A DNA stretch of 61,969 nucleotides from Sporobacter termitidis DSM 10068. Lineage in GTDB: Bacteria; Bacillota; Clostridia; Oscillospirales; Oscillospiraceae. The stretch is from contig NZ_FQXV01000018.1 in the NCBI RefSeq assembly GCF_900130065.1, positions 1 to 61,969 on the forward strand, read 5' to 3'. How positions within the stretch are numbered: position 1 is the stretch's first letter; each line of letters starts with the position of its first letter. Below, in pieces: positions 15,987 through 24,746 of this stretch. Under the pieces are notes generated by a model, which was given only the letters and a program-made list of their open reading frames with translations, made no database searches and had not been told where the DNA came from. The translations under genes and the position numbers were made by a program.

Positions 15987-16910
15987 TCAGGCTTTTTCGG
16001 TGTCTTTTTTATACGCGGGCACCTGGGTCTGCGTGTCGTAAATCGGGTTTTGGACGTTCAGGCTGAAGACCTGCATAAAGGTCTCGTCGGGCTCCTCGTC
16101 GGGGAGCGCCCTGGTGATGGCGTTGGCGTGGGCCAGCCAGCCCGCCTTCCACTCCGCGTGGGTAAAGATGAACAGGTCGCCGCGCTTTATCCCGCGCACG
16201 ACGCGCGCGCCGGCCTCGTCGGGGGACCGCTCCAGCGCGCGGAAGTCGACGTTCGACAGCTTGGACGGGCTGAAGGGCTTGAACGGCGCGCCCAGGACCT
16301 TTGTGCGGAGCGCGTTCGTCGTCGTGTTCAGGTTCGTCGCGTACGGCCCGGGGCAGAACACGCTGGCGCCGACGCCCGTACCCTCAAGGTCGATGGCCAG
16401 CGTCTCCATGATGGCCATGGCGGCGCGCTTCGTTGAATTGTACAGCACCATGCCCGGCACGGGGATGAGCCCGTTCTTGGACGAGGTGGTGACCACGTGG
16501 CCGCCCTCGCCGTGCTTTAAAATACGCGGCACGATGGTCTTGATGCCGTTTAAAATGCTCTTGTAATTGATATCGATGGCAAAGTCCATATCCTCGTAGC
16601 TGGCTTCCCAGATTTTGCCCTCCCGGAGCCCGATGCCGGCATTGTTGACCAGCACGTGGAGCTTTCCGAACACGGCTTCCGCCTCGTCGGCCGCCTTGGC
16701 AAACTGCGCGCGGTTGGTGACGTCCAGCAGAATCCCATGGGCCGGCCAGCCGTTTTCCTTAAAGACCGGCAGCGCCTCGTCGATGGCCTCCTGCCGGAAA
16801 TCGGCCAGCACAATGTTCATGCCCTCTTTGGCCAGAGCCTTGGCGATGCCCAGCCCCAGGCCGCTTGCCCCGCCCGTGATAAAGGCGGTTTTGCCCTTGA
16901 AGTCTGTCAT
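15987..16910 (-). CDS. Short-chain dehydrogenase/reductase (SDR), copy 2
   Basis: 307 residues. TGGASGLG at the N-terminus, NNAG in the middle, catalytic Ser in VTTSSKNG and the YNSTK Tyr-Lys pair near residue 160. VLADFR after strand 2 suggests NAD(H). The order, the long C-terminal extension with GDLFIFTHAEWKAG and the ending NPIYDTQTQ closely follow the copy at 2832-3764; the two are paralogues about 12 kb apart. GGAGGG precedes the ATG. It is transcribed alone. A ketone/alcohol or steroid-like substrate would be typical, but nothing in the sequence identifies it. Confidence 0.92.
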   Translation of the reverse strand: MTDFKGKTAFITGGASGLGLGIAKALAKEGMNIVLADFRQEAIDEALPVFKENGWPAHGILLDVTNRAQFAKAADEAEAVFGKLHVLVNNAGIGLREGKIWEASYEDMDFAIDINYKSILNGIKTIVPRILKHGEGGHVVTTSSKNGLIPVPGMVLYNSTKRAAMAIMETLAIDLEGTGVGASVFCPGPYATNLNTTTNALRTKVLGAPFKPFSPSKLSNVDFRALERSPDEAGARVVRGIKRGDLFIFTHAEWKAGWLAHANAITRALPDEEPDETFMQVFSLNVQNPIYDTQTQVPAYKKDTEKA

Positions 16911-17074
16911 ATGTATCCCTCCGTCGTTGTTTGGCTGTTGAAGCCATTATAGCATCGCGCGCCGTCCGGCGCACTACGGGGCGATGAAAATATCGATTCG
17001 GATAATGCATGTCGTCATACATTTAATATCGTGAAAGAAAAGACGCCGGTCAGGAAGGCGCGGCGGGAAAGTAA

Positions 17075-17139
17075 AAAGGGTTGCCCCAAATAGCCTGTCA
17101 ACCTGAGCGCGGCGCAGGAGCTATTTGGGGCAGCCCTTT
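17075..17139 (-). terminator. accA terminator containing a dispersed-repeat motif
   Basis: A 19-bp stem (arms 17075-17093 and 17121-17139, one G-T pair) ends in TTTTTAC on the minus strand, 16 bp after the accA stop. The loop reads CCTGTCAACCTGAGCGC then GGCGCAGGAG, resembling the common bacterial intergenic repeat of the TGTCATCCTGAGCG type. A relative is at 23002-23083. Confidence 0.8.
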
Positions 17140-17154
17140 ATTTATATTGATAAG

Positions 17155-17964
17155 CTACAGCTCGGACGCCGTGGCGTATTCGCCGATTTTGCGGAATTTT
17201 TCGTTCCGCAGCTCCACAAGCTTTTTGACCGGCATGTTCTTATATTTGTTGAGGCATTTTTCAAGATACATCCGGATATTTTCAGCCACGATGAACGGAT
17301 TATCGTGGGCGCCCTGGTTTGTTTCCAGAATGACCTCGTCGATGATGCGCATGCTTTTCAGGTCGTTGGCCGTCATCTTCAGCATCTGGGCGGCCTCGAT
17401 ATCGCGGCTGGAATCCTTCCACAGGATATTCGCGCACGCTTTTGGGGAAATCACGCTCAGCACCGCGTTTTCCAGCGCCGCGATCTCGTTGGCGGCGCAC
17501 AGCGCCAGGGCGCCGCCGCTGCCGCCGTCGCCGATGAGCACGCTGATGATCGGCACCTGGAGATTCATCATCAACATGAGGTTGTTGGCGATGGCGATGT
17601 GCTGGCCGTTTTCCTCCGCCTCAATGCCGGGATAAGCCCCCACCGTATCGACGAAACAGATCACGGGGCGGTGGAATTTCTCCGCCTGCTTCATGAGCCG
17701 GAGGGTCTTCCTGTAACCCTCGGGCCTGTTCATCGAAAAGTTGTACTTTATATTTTCCTCCAGGGTGCGCCCCTTGACCTGACCGATGACGGTCACCGGG
17801 CGGCCGAGAAAGGAGGCGATGCCCCCCACAACAGAGGGGTCGTCCCCCGACAGGCGGTCGCCGCAGAGCTCCACGAAATCCGGGAAGATGTGATTGATAT
17901 AATCGACGGCGTTCGGGCGGTCCTTATGGCGGATCAGTTTCAGGCTTTTTTCAATAGCTGTCAT
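17155..17964 (-). CDS. accA: Acetyl-CoA carboxylase carboxyltransferase subunit alpha
   Basis: 269 residues, crotonase-fold carboxyltransferase subunit that with AccD moves CO2 from biotin to acetyl-CoA to form malonyl-CoA for fatty acid synthesis. Visible signatures: GRPVTVIGQVKG, FVDTVGAYPGIEAEENGQ, the oxyanion segment LIGDGGSGGALALCAANEI, and SPKACANILWKDSSR. It is shorter than the E. coli protein (about 319) because the N-terminal helical extension is reduced, as often in Firmicutes. It starts 8 bp after the accD stop, with GTGAGG as ribosome site. The biotin carboxylase and carrier genes are not in this window. Confidence 0.97.
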   Translation of the reverse strand: MTAIEKSLKLIRHKDRPNAVDYINHIFPDFVELCGDRLSGDDPSVVGGIASFLGRPVTVIGQVKGRTLEENIKYNFSMNRPEGYRKTLRLMKQAEKFHRPVICFVDTVGAYPGIEAEENGQHIAIANNLMLMMNLQVPIISVLIGDGGSGGALALCAANEIAALENAVLSVISPKACANILWKDSSRDIEAAQMLKMTANDLKSMRIIDEVILETNQGAHDNPFIVAENIRMYLEKCLNKYKNMPVKKLVELRNEKFRKIGEYATASEL

Positions 17965-17972
17965 TTAAAACC

Positions 17973-18692
17973 TCACGCATGTAGTTGCAGGAGCTTGGCG
18001 AGTATCGGGCGCAGGTCCTCCTCCTGGGCCACCATATCCGCAAAGCCGTGTTCCTTGATGAACCTGGCCGACTGAAAATCATCGGAAAGCTTTGTGCGCG
18101 TCGTCTCCTCGATGATACGCTTGCCGGTAAAACCGATCTGGGCGTTTTCCTCGGCAATGACGATATCGCCCAGGGAGGCAAAGCTGGCCGTGACGCCGCC
18201 CAGCGTGGGGTTGCTTAAAACGGAGATGTACAAAAGCCCCTGCTGGCTGTGCCTGTAAACGGCGGAAGCCGTTTTGGACATCTGCATCAGGGAGTAAACG
18301 CCCTCCTGCATCCTGGCCCCGCCGGAAGCGGTGATCGTGATGACCGGCAGCTTTTTCTTTATCGCCAGCTCGAACGCGCGGGTTATTTTCTCGCCCACCA
18401 CGGAGCCCATGGACCCCATCATGAACAGCGGCTCGAAAATCAGTATGATGCAGGGCTGCTTGTTGATCGCGGCGAATCCGCTGATGACGGCTTCGTTCTC
18501 CGAGCTGCTGGCCCGGGCTTTTTTAAGCTTTTCGTCGTAGCCGGGAAATCTTAAAATGTTGATCGGCAGCAGGTTCCTGTCAAGCTCGCTGAAGCTGTTG
18601 TCGTCAACGATTCTCTTAAGCTTTTCCCGCGCCGTTTTTATATCCGTCTTTGGCTGGCTGTTTGGTTCCGTCGATTCTGTCATAAATGGCAT
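17973..18692 (-). CDS. accD: Acetyl-CoA carboxylase carboxyltransferase subunit beta, without zinc ribbon
   Basis: About 239 residues against about 280-300 for usual AccD. The crotonase fold is complete: INKQPCIILIFEPLFMMGSMGSVVGEKI, ASGGARMQEG, SNPTLGGVTASFASLGDI and IGFTGKRIIEETT. What is missing is the N-terminal four-cysteine zinc ribbon; the protein begins directly with a short charged region (PKTDIKTAREKLKRIVDDNSF). AAAGGA is six bases from ATG 18692, and the sequence upstream has no in-frame ribbon, so the shortness is real. It forms an operon with accA. Confidence 0.95.
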   Translation of the reverse strand: MPFMTESTEPNSQPKTDIKTAREKLKRIVDDNSFSELDRNLLPINILRFPGYDEKLKKARASSSENEAVISGFAAINKQPCIILIFEPLFMMGSMGSVVGEKITRAFELAIKKKLPVITITASGGARMQEGVYSLMQMSKTASAVYRHSQQGLLYISVLSNPTLGGVTASFASLGDIVIAEENAQIGFTGKRIIEETTRTKLSDDFQSARFIKEHGFADMVAQEEDLRPILAKLLQLHA

Positions 18693-18942
18693 CAGCATTC
18701 CTTTAGTTTTTATGAGTCATGCAATTTTATATTATTGTATCGGAAAAAGCAATATGACCGCCCGACAAAATTGACCGGAAGGCAGACTGCTAAAATTTCA
18801 CTCCGGATGCAAGGATTTCCTTGGGTGAATCGTATTTGATGTGATGACAAACGAAATATGCCGGCCGGGCGGATATATTTCGCATTGTCTGTGTAAATCC
18901 GGACGAGCAGTTGATTTTCAAGTATGAAAGGAGCATTTTACA

Positions 18943-20739
18943 GTGAAGAAAATCAGAAAAATATTGGCGTTAGTTCTGATCATGGCATTTGGTTTTTCAC
19001 TTTTTTCGGTTGCCTCCGCAGCATCATTTAAGCATGACAATCACGACAATAAAAACAGGGGCAATTCATTTGGCGGCTATTTGGCTTCAAGGTCAGGCTC
19101 AAAGACAGCGTCAAAGGATTCAAACGACCTGAGCCTGGACGCCCAGACGCTCTACGCCCTCGGCCTGCTGCAGGGTGACGGCTCCAAGGGCCTGACGTCC
19201 GCGTACATGCATTCACGGCCGACCCGCATCCAGGGCTTTGTTCTGGACTTGAGGCTTATGGGCAAGGAGCAGGACTCCGATAACTTCAGCTATCGCTCCG
19301 GCGACGCAAACTTCAGCGATTATCACGGCTGCTCGAGCTATGTCCAGCAAAAGATGGCCTATGCGAAAAAGCATCCGGAGCTCAACTGGATAGGCTCCGA
19401 CAACAAGTTCAATCCCATGGGCTATCTCGCCGCGCAGGATTACGCGAAAATCATGCTGACGGCGCTGGGTTACGAGTACAACGTCGATTTCAACTGGCTC
19501 AATGAAGCGCAATTCGCCGAAAGACTCGGCCTGACCATCCCGATCGACGGCAACTTCGACCTCGCCGCGCTGGCGACGATGACGGTCGAGGCGCTGGCGA
19601 TGACAATGAAAGACTCCGACCAGACGCTTGCCGATTATCTGGCCTCCGTCAATCCCGATTTCGCGGCGAAGCTGGCGGCCCTTATAAACGGCACGACGCC
19701 GGGCACGACGGATACGACGAAACCCACTGTGACAAGCGTCGTGCTGGCCGCCAACGGACAGGTCGCCGTCTCCTTCTCCGAAGCGATGAAAGCCGATACG
19801 GTGAAGAATCTCGCCAACTATGCCATTGACCTGGACGGGTCGCTGGGGACGTACACCAGCACGCCCCTGTCCCAGATGACAGGCGCCGCGGCCGTCCCGG
19901 CCGCCGACCTGAAGAGCGTGACGCTGACAATTCCCCACAACGTGCTGAACGGCGGGACGGCAGCGGGCGCCGGTGTCACCAACATCACGTTCAGCGGCCT
20001 TGCCGACCAGGCCGGCAATGTGCTCGAGCCCGTGACATGCTTTGTCCAGGGAACGTCCGCCTCGACTCCGCTGACGGTGCTGACAGCCGCCGCCCTTGAC
20101 GTCAACAAGCTGCAGGTGACCTTCAGCAACCCGATGAAGACCATCGATTCCACGGAATTCCGGCTTTACAGGGCGGATGGTGTGACGCTCGCCTCCGTCG
20201 GCACAAGCTACGTGCTTGACACGACCGGCAAAGTGGTGACGATCACGCTGGGCGGCAGCCTGACGGCGTCGGCCATGGCGTCCGACACGGATACGGCACC
20301 CGCGAAGCTGGCGATTTCGGCGACGAAAACGAAGGATATTTACGGCAACGCCGTATCCGGGGCCGTGGCCGTTCCCGTCGTCAGCAGCGCGACGCCGGCG
20401 ACAGTCACGATCCATGACGGGATTGTCCCCGCCGTTGCTTCTCTCGTTAAAGGGACGGACCCCTACACAGTCGTTGTGACCTTCACCGAGCCTGTGGGCG
20501 CCGCGGACGCGGCGGCGATTTCCTCGGCCTTCCGGATCACGGACGCCTACGGGATGCCTCTGACCGCCACCTACACCTTCTCCGGCGCCCGGGGGACGGT
20601 GGGCAGCTTCACGACGCTCACCGCAGCCATTTCCGGCGCGACGGACGGAACCTACGGCGCAGAGCTCCTGGGCCAGGGCATCAAGGATGCCGCCGGCAAC
20701 GTTGTCAAGGCCTATGCCAAGACAGCCGTGGATTTTTAA
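18943..20739 (+). CDS. Exported S-layer-type protein with SLH-like region and Ig-like repeats
   Basis: 598 residues. A signal peptide ends at SVASAA near residue 26. Residues about 45-235 resemble a divergent SLH module set (LDAQTLYALGLLQGDG, FNPMGYLAAQDYAKIMLTALGY). The rest holds three Ig-like SbsA-type repeats, each opening with a variant of VAANGQVAVSFSEAMK: about residues 255-365, 375-480 and 490-598. In such proteins the SLH part binds secondary cell-wall polymer and the Ig domains project outward. GAAAGGAG precedes the ATG. It has its own terminator and is followed by an SLH-anchored phosphoesterase gene. Function beyond the cell surface is not evident. Confidence 0.82.
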   Translation: MKKIRKILALVLIMAFGFSLFSVASAASFKHDNHDNKNRGNSFGGYLASRSGSKTASKDSNDLSLDAQTLYALGLLQGDGSKGLTSAYMHSRPTRIQGFVLDLRLMGKEQDSDNFSYRSGDANFSDYHGCSSYVQQKMAYAKKHPELNWIGSDNKFNPMGYLAAQDYAKIMLTALGYEYNVDFNWLNEAQFAERLGLTIPIDGNFDLAALATMTVEALAMTMKDSDQTLADYLASVNPDFAAKLAALINGTTPGTTDTTKPTVTSVVLAANGQVAVSFSEAMKADTVKNLANYAIDLDGSLGTYTSTPLSQMTGAAAVPAADLKSVTLTIPHNVLNGGTAAGAGVTNITFSGLADQAGNVLEPVTCFVQGTSASTPLTVLTAAALDVNKLQVTFSNPMKTIDSTEFRLYRADGVTLASVGTSYVLDTTGKVVTITLGGSLTASAMASDTDTAPAKLAISATKTKDIYGNAVSGAVAVPVVSSATPATVTIHDGIVPAVASLVKGTDPYTVVVTFTEPVGAADAAAISSAFRITDAYGMPLTATYTFSGARGTVGSFTTLTAAISGATDGTYGAELLGQGIKDAAGNVVKAYAKTAVDF

Positions 20740-20763
20740 AAGAAAGCCGGAAATAACTATAAT

Positions 20764-20795
20764 AAAACCGCCGTATCACGCGATACGGCGGTTTT
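20764..20795 (+). terminator. Intrinsic terminator
   Basis: AAAACCGCCGTATC, loop ACGC, exact complement ending in TTTT. It follows the S-layer-type gene and shares its ten-base core with the terminator at 9181. Confidence 0.9.
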
Positions 20796-20870
20796 GTCAT
20801 GGCCTGTTTTGGCGTTGTTTGCCGCCTGTTAAGGCTGTGTAAAATGTTAGAAAAAAGTTGGAAAAGTCTA

Positions 20871-20899
20871 TTGAGACTGGATTTTTGTGGGGATATACT
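20871..20899 (+). promoter_or_regulatory. Promoter of the metallophosphoesterase gene
   Basis: TTGAGA (20871-20876) and TATACT (20894-20899) with a 17-bp spacer, about 55 bp before the ATG. Confidence 0.7.
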
Positions 20900-20957
20900 G
20901 GCCCTGCCGGACAGAACCCGGACTTCAATATCCGGCATCTATAAAGGAGGAAATACG

Positions 20958-22967
20958 ATGCAAACAAAACGGAAACTGATGATCGGCGTTTTGCTGGCGG
21001 CCGTGCTGCTTCTCGGCGCCTATCCGCTGGCCTCGGCAGCCACAGTACATTATAACGACGCCAGCCAGACGGGCGGCTCGGCAGAGTGGACCGCCTGGAC
21101 CGACGCCTGGGAGCAGACGGCGGCGGATTTCACCAAGGTATCGCTGACGCCGGGCACCGACGCCACGGCGCTGAACTTTGCCTGGTACAGCGCGTCCAAC
21201 GGGAGCGCCGCCACCCCGGTGGTGCATTTCGGCACGGACAAGAACAATTTGCAGACGTATAAGGGCACTTCTGCCGCGGTCGACAAGAGCCTGACCGGCG
21301 ACGCGGCGTATGACTACAACCACGTTGCCGTGACCGGCCTGAAGGAAAACACGACCTATTACTATACGGTGGAGAAAAACGGCGTCCAAACCGCCGCCCA
21401 GACGTATAAGACCGGCAGCTTTGAAAACGTCAAGATCCTGCTGGTGGGTGATCCCCAGATCGGCGCGTCCACCGGCCAGCCGCAGGGCAGCGGCAAGCTG
21501 GCCGAGGGCACCGGCGCCGACAATACGGCCGCCCGCAACGACGGCTTTGCCTGGGACCGCACGCTGGATATCGCCTTGGCCCAGAATCCCGACCTCAATT
21601 TCGTCATCTCCGCCGGCGACCAGGTCAACAGGACCGCGAAGCCCAAGGAGGAGGAGTATGCGGCTTACCTGTCGCCCAGTGCCCTGGCATCCCTGCCGGT
21701 AGCCACGACCATCGGCAACCATGACTCCCTGAATCCCGACTATGCCTATCACTTCTATAACCCCAACGCCACCGCCAACGGCGCCACGCAGGCCGGCGGC
21801 GATTACTATTACTCCTATGGCGACGGATTGTTTGTCGTCCTGAACACCAACAACTACAACGTCGCCGAGCACGAGGCCACGCTGAAAGAGGCCGTCGCCT
21901 CCAACCCCGGCGCCAAGTGGAGGATCGTCACGATCCATCAGGACATCTACGGCTCCGGCCTGGATCACTCCGACACGGACGGCATGATCCTCCGCACCCA
22001 GCTGACCCCCGTCTTCGACAAATACGACGTCGACGTGGTGCTTCAGGGCCATGACCACACCTACAGCCGCAGCAAGATTCTTTACGGCGACAGCCAGGCC
22101 CACGGCGCGTACGAGTTCCAGCTCAACGACGCCAAGACCGACTATGACTGGAACAACGCCTACAACAATACGAACAGCGCGAAAATCCCCCTGAATCCGG
22201 CGGACACCGACACCCAGGGCAAGGCGGACCGCGCGGCGTTCGGGGCCGACAACAGGTGCTATAACATCGAAAGCGTCGCCGGCAGCACCGTGGTCAATCC
22301 TTACGGGACGCTGTATATCACCGCCAACTCCGCCTCCGGCTCCAAGTTCTACGAGCTCATCAATCCCCAGCAGGATTACATTGCAAAGCGGAGCCAGAAC
22401 TGGCTGCCCAGCTATTCCGTGATCAGCATGACCGCCGCGAGCTTCTCCATCGACACCTACCAGATCACCGCGGAGGGCAAAACGGAGAAGATCGACGATA
22501 CCTTTACCATCCAAAAAACGGGCGCGCCCGAGGCAGTAAACGCAGCCATGACGCGCGGCGAGGCCGTCCTCCGGCTGTATAACGGGGCCGGCGCTCCGGC
22601 CGTGACAGGCGGCGCGGGCTTCTCCGACGTGTCCACCGGCGCGGCGTACTACAACGCCGTGGCGTGGGCCAAGGCCGGCGGCATCGTCAGCGGCGTCTCC
22701 GCCGCCAGCTTCAATCCGGACGCGGCCGTGACGCGCGAGCAGCTTGCCGTGATGATGTACAATTACGCCGCCGCGACAGGCAAGCCTGTCTCCGTGGACG
22801 GGACGAAATACGCCGCCTATCCCGACGCCGCCGCCGTGGCGCCCTGGGCGCAGGACGCGGTAAAGTTCGCCGTCAACGAAGGCCTGCTGACCGGCGCGGC
22901 GCTCAGCCCCAAGGAAACGGTCTCCGCGTCCGCGGTGGACTACGCCCTGACGAAGCTGGGCGAATAA
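20958..22967 (+). CDS. SLH-anchored purple-acid-phosphatase-like metallophosphoesterase
   Basis: 669 residues. Signal peptide to PLASAA, then a fibronectin-like purple-acid-phosphatase N-domain (about 40-150), then a calcineurin-like core with the five dimetal motifs in order: LVGDPQIG, ISAGDQVN, IGNHDS, VTIHQD and VLQGHDHTYSRS. The C-terminal 130 residues hold SLH repeats (FSDVSTGAAYYNAVAWAKAGGI, FNPDAAVTREQLAVMM, then a second, weaker copy) for attachment to the wall. It should release phosphate from organic phosphate outside the cell. GGAGG lies just before ATG 20958; an in-frame ATG at 20799 lacks a site and would precede the promoter. Confidence 0.93.
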   Translation: MQTKRKLMIGVLLAAVLLLGAYPLASAATVHYNDASQTGGSAEWTAWTDAWEQTAADFTKVSLTPGTDATALNFAWYSASNGSAATPVVHFGTDKNNLQTYKGTSAAVDKSLTGDAAYDYNHVAVTGLKENTTYYYTVEKNGVQTAAQTYKTGSFENVKILLVGDPQIGASTGQPQGSGKLAEGTGADNTAARNDGFAWDRTLDIALAQNPDLNFVISAGDQVNRTAKPKEEEYAAYLSPSALASLPVATTIGNHDSLNPDYAYHFYNPNATANGATQAGGDYYYSYGDGLFVVLNTNNYNVAEHEATLKEAVASNPGAKWRIVTIHQDIYGSGLDHSDTDGMILRTQLTPVFDKYDVDVVLQGHDHTYSRSKILYGDSQAHGAYEFQLNDAKTDYDWNNAYNNTNSAKIPLNPADTDTQGKADRAAFGADNRCYNIESVAGSTVVNPYGTLYITANSASGSKFYELINPQQDYIAKRSQNWLPSYSVISMTAASFSIDTYQITAEGKTEKIDDTFTIQKTGAPEAVNAAMTRGEAVLRLYNGAGAPAVTGGAGFSDVSTGAAYYNAVAWAKAGGIVSGVSAASFNPDAAVTREQLAVMMYNYAAATGKPVSVDGTKYAAYPDAAAVAPWAQDAVKFAVNEGLLTGAALSPKETVSASAVDYALTKLGE

Positions 22968-23001
22968 CACCGGCAAAAAATAAGGTTGTCTCAAGACAGC
23001 C

Positions 23002-23083
23002 TGCCATCCTGAGCATCAGAAACCGGGCCGAACGCCCGGTTTCTGAAGATTCTCCGGCCATTTGACGGCGCCTCAGGATGGCA
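23002..23083 (+). repeat. REP-like intergenic element acting as terminator
   Basis: Outer arms TGCCATCCTGAG and CTCAGGATGGCA enclose a second hairpin (CAGAAACCGGGC, loop CGAAC, complement; 23017-23045). ATTTTTTATTT follows, so it can end the phosphoesterase transcript. The CATCCTGAG core resembles the element in the accA terminator. Confidence 0.75.
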
Positions 23084-23114
23084 ATTTTTTATTTCAGAAA
23101 GAAGTGAAAACCGC

Positions 23115-24269
23115 GTGCGAAAGAAAGTCAAGCCGCTGATACGCTGGGGAATACCGGCGCTGTGCCTCGTGCTGCTGGCCATTTTTGTCGTCCGGCTCAA
23201 TCAGATGGAAAAGACCCCGCTGGTGTCCCGGGCCGGCCAGACGTTTGAAAAGGGCGTCGTCACCCAGATACTGCAGGACAACCTCCAGCCGGACGGCAGC
23301 CGGGTAGGGGAGCAGACCGTAAAGGTCAGGATGCTGACGGGCGCGCTGAAGGGGCGGGAGGTCACAACCACCAGCGCGTCGGGCTATCTGTTCGGCGCGG
23401 CGTGCAGGGTGGGGCTGAAGGTCGTGGTCATCCAGAGCGTGGCCGGGGATTCCTCCGTCACGACGGTTTACTCCCAAAGCAGGGAGGCGGCCATCTATAT
23501 TTTCGCGGGGGTGTACCTGGTGGTGCTGTGCCTGGTGGGCGGCCGGCAGGGCCTCCGGGGCGCGCTGGGTCTTGTCTTTACGGGGCTTTGCATCATGTTC
23601 GTCTATCTGCCGCTGGTTTACCGGGGGTATTCGCCCTTCTGGATATCGGTGCTGATCTGCGTGGCGACGACGGTGGTGACGCTGTATCTGATTGGCGGGC
23701 CCGGGCTGAAAACGCTGGCCGCCGTGGCCGGCACCATCACCGGCATCGTGATTGCCGGGATCGCCGCCACGGCTTTTTCCGCCGTTACCGGTGTAACGGG
23801 CTGGAACGTCTCGGACATAGAAAGCCTGATGACGCTCTGGAACACCAACGGCGTCCAGGTGGGGGGCCTGCTGTTCTCGGGGCTTTTGATTTCCAGCATG
23901 GGCGCGGTGATGGACGTGGCGATGTCCATCAGCAGCGCCATGTGCGAGCTGACCGCCCATAACCCCGCCATATCCCGCGGGGCGCTGTTCAAGGCGGGCA
24001 TGAACGTGGGCCGCGATATGCTGGGCACCGACAGCAACACGCTCATCCTGGCCTTCGCCGGCGCCAGCGTGTCGATGCTGCTCCTGGACTACGCCTACGA
24101 CCTGCCGTACCTGCAGATCATCAATTCCAACAACATTGGCATTGCCATCATGCAGGGCCTCTCCGGCAGCTTCGGCATCGTCCTCAGCGCCCCCGCCACG
24201 GTCCTGCTGGCCACGCTGCTGTTCAAAAGGCAAAAAACGCCGCCGGTCGGTGAGGGACCGGCGGAATAA
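23115..24269 (+). CDS. YibE/F-family membrane protein
   Basis: 384 residues. One N-terminal membrane helix, a soluble beta-rich domain (about 45-120, with VKVRMLTGALKGREV) and then seven or more membrane helices. The conserved YibE/F segments are GLKTLAAVAGTITGIVIAG, WNTNGVQVGGLLFSGLLISSMGAVMDVAMSISSAM and GRDMLGTDSNTLILAFAG. The family is widespread in Firmicutes and of unknown biochemical role, possibly a transporter. The start is GTG 23115. A GC-rich hairpin (about 24241-24265) overlaps its 3' end, and the next gene converges on it 15 bp later. Confidence 0.93.
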   Translation: MRKKVKPLIRWGIPALCLVLLAIFVVRLNQMEKTPLVSRAGQTFEKGVVTQILQDNLQPDGSRVGEQTVKVRMLTGALKGREVTTTSASGYLFGAACRVGLKVVVIQSVAGDSSVTTVYSQSREAAIYIFAGVYLVVLCLVGGRQGLRGALGLVFTGLCIMFVYLPLVYRGYSPFWISVLICVATTVVTLYLIGGPGLKTLAAVAGTITGIVIAGIAATAFSAVTGVTGWNVSDIESLMTLWNTNGVQVGGLLFSGLLISSMGAVMDVAMSISSAMCELTAHNPAISRGALFKAGMNVGRDMLGTDSNTLILAFAGASVSMLLLDYAYDLPYLQIINSNNIGIAIMQGLSGSFGIVLSAPATVLLATLLFKRQKTPPVGEGPAE

Positions 24270-24284
24270 GGGGCGGCCGGACTC

Positions 24285-24746
24285 TCATGTTATTTCGTAT
24301 TCAATGCTTAAGTCGTCGTCAAATCGGATGGACTTGATGATATAAGTAATTTTGCCCACGGGTATCGTGAATTCCACCGTATCTCCGACCTTCCTGAATA
24401 ACAGGGCCCTGCCGATGGGAGATGAAAATGTCACGTCATTGCCCTCCAATTCAAAGACCTTTGAGTTGACGATATGGTATTCGATAAGCTCGTCGCAGGA
24501 TGTGTCGTAGACCTCGACGCTGCAGTTGATGATGACAAAAGGAACGCCGATCTCCTGGCCTGCCTGGGCCATATGCTTCAGAAGCTCGCTGAGCCTTCCG
24601 GCGTAATCGCTGAGGCTTTCTGTTTCCTTGACCACATCGGCGCTGTGGACATTGCGGTCCACCCGGGCGGTTATGTTCGCGATATCCGTGAGCTGCCTGT
24701 TCAATTTCTCGAACAGGGGGTCCTTCAGTGAAGCGCAATTTGTCAT
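24285..24746 (-). CDS. GreA/GreB-like transcription elongation factor
   Basis: About 153 residues. The C-terminal half is a Gre globular domain: VIINCSVEVYDTSCDELIEYHIVNS, then the hallmark SPIGRALLFRKVGDTVEFTIP and a closing YIIKSI strand. The N-terminal half is a helical coiled-coil region (about 1-80) with acidic and basic stretches, but its tip does not match the usual GreA acidic pair well, so cleavage stimulation may be weak or altered. GGAGG is ten bases from ATG 24746. It stands alone. It may be a stress-type Gre paralogue rather than the housekeeping factor. Confidence 0.85.
   Translation of the reverse strand: MTNCASLKDPLFEKLNRQLTDIANITARVDRNVHSADVVKETESLSDYAGRLSELLKHMAQAGQEIGVPFVIINCSVEVYDTSCDELIEYHIVNSKVFELEGNDVTFSSPIGRALLFRKVGDTVEFTIPVGKITYIIKSIRFDDDLSIEYEIT

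Noticed and set aside
20925..22994. 689-codon open frame on the minus strand
   Set aside because: Opposite the metallophosphoesterase gene; low-complexity Gly/Val/Arg composition without motifs.
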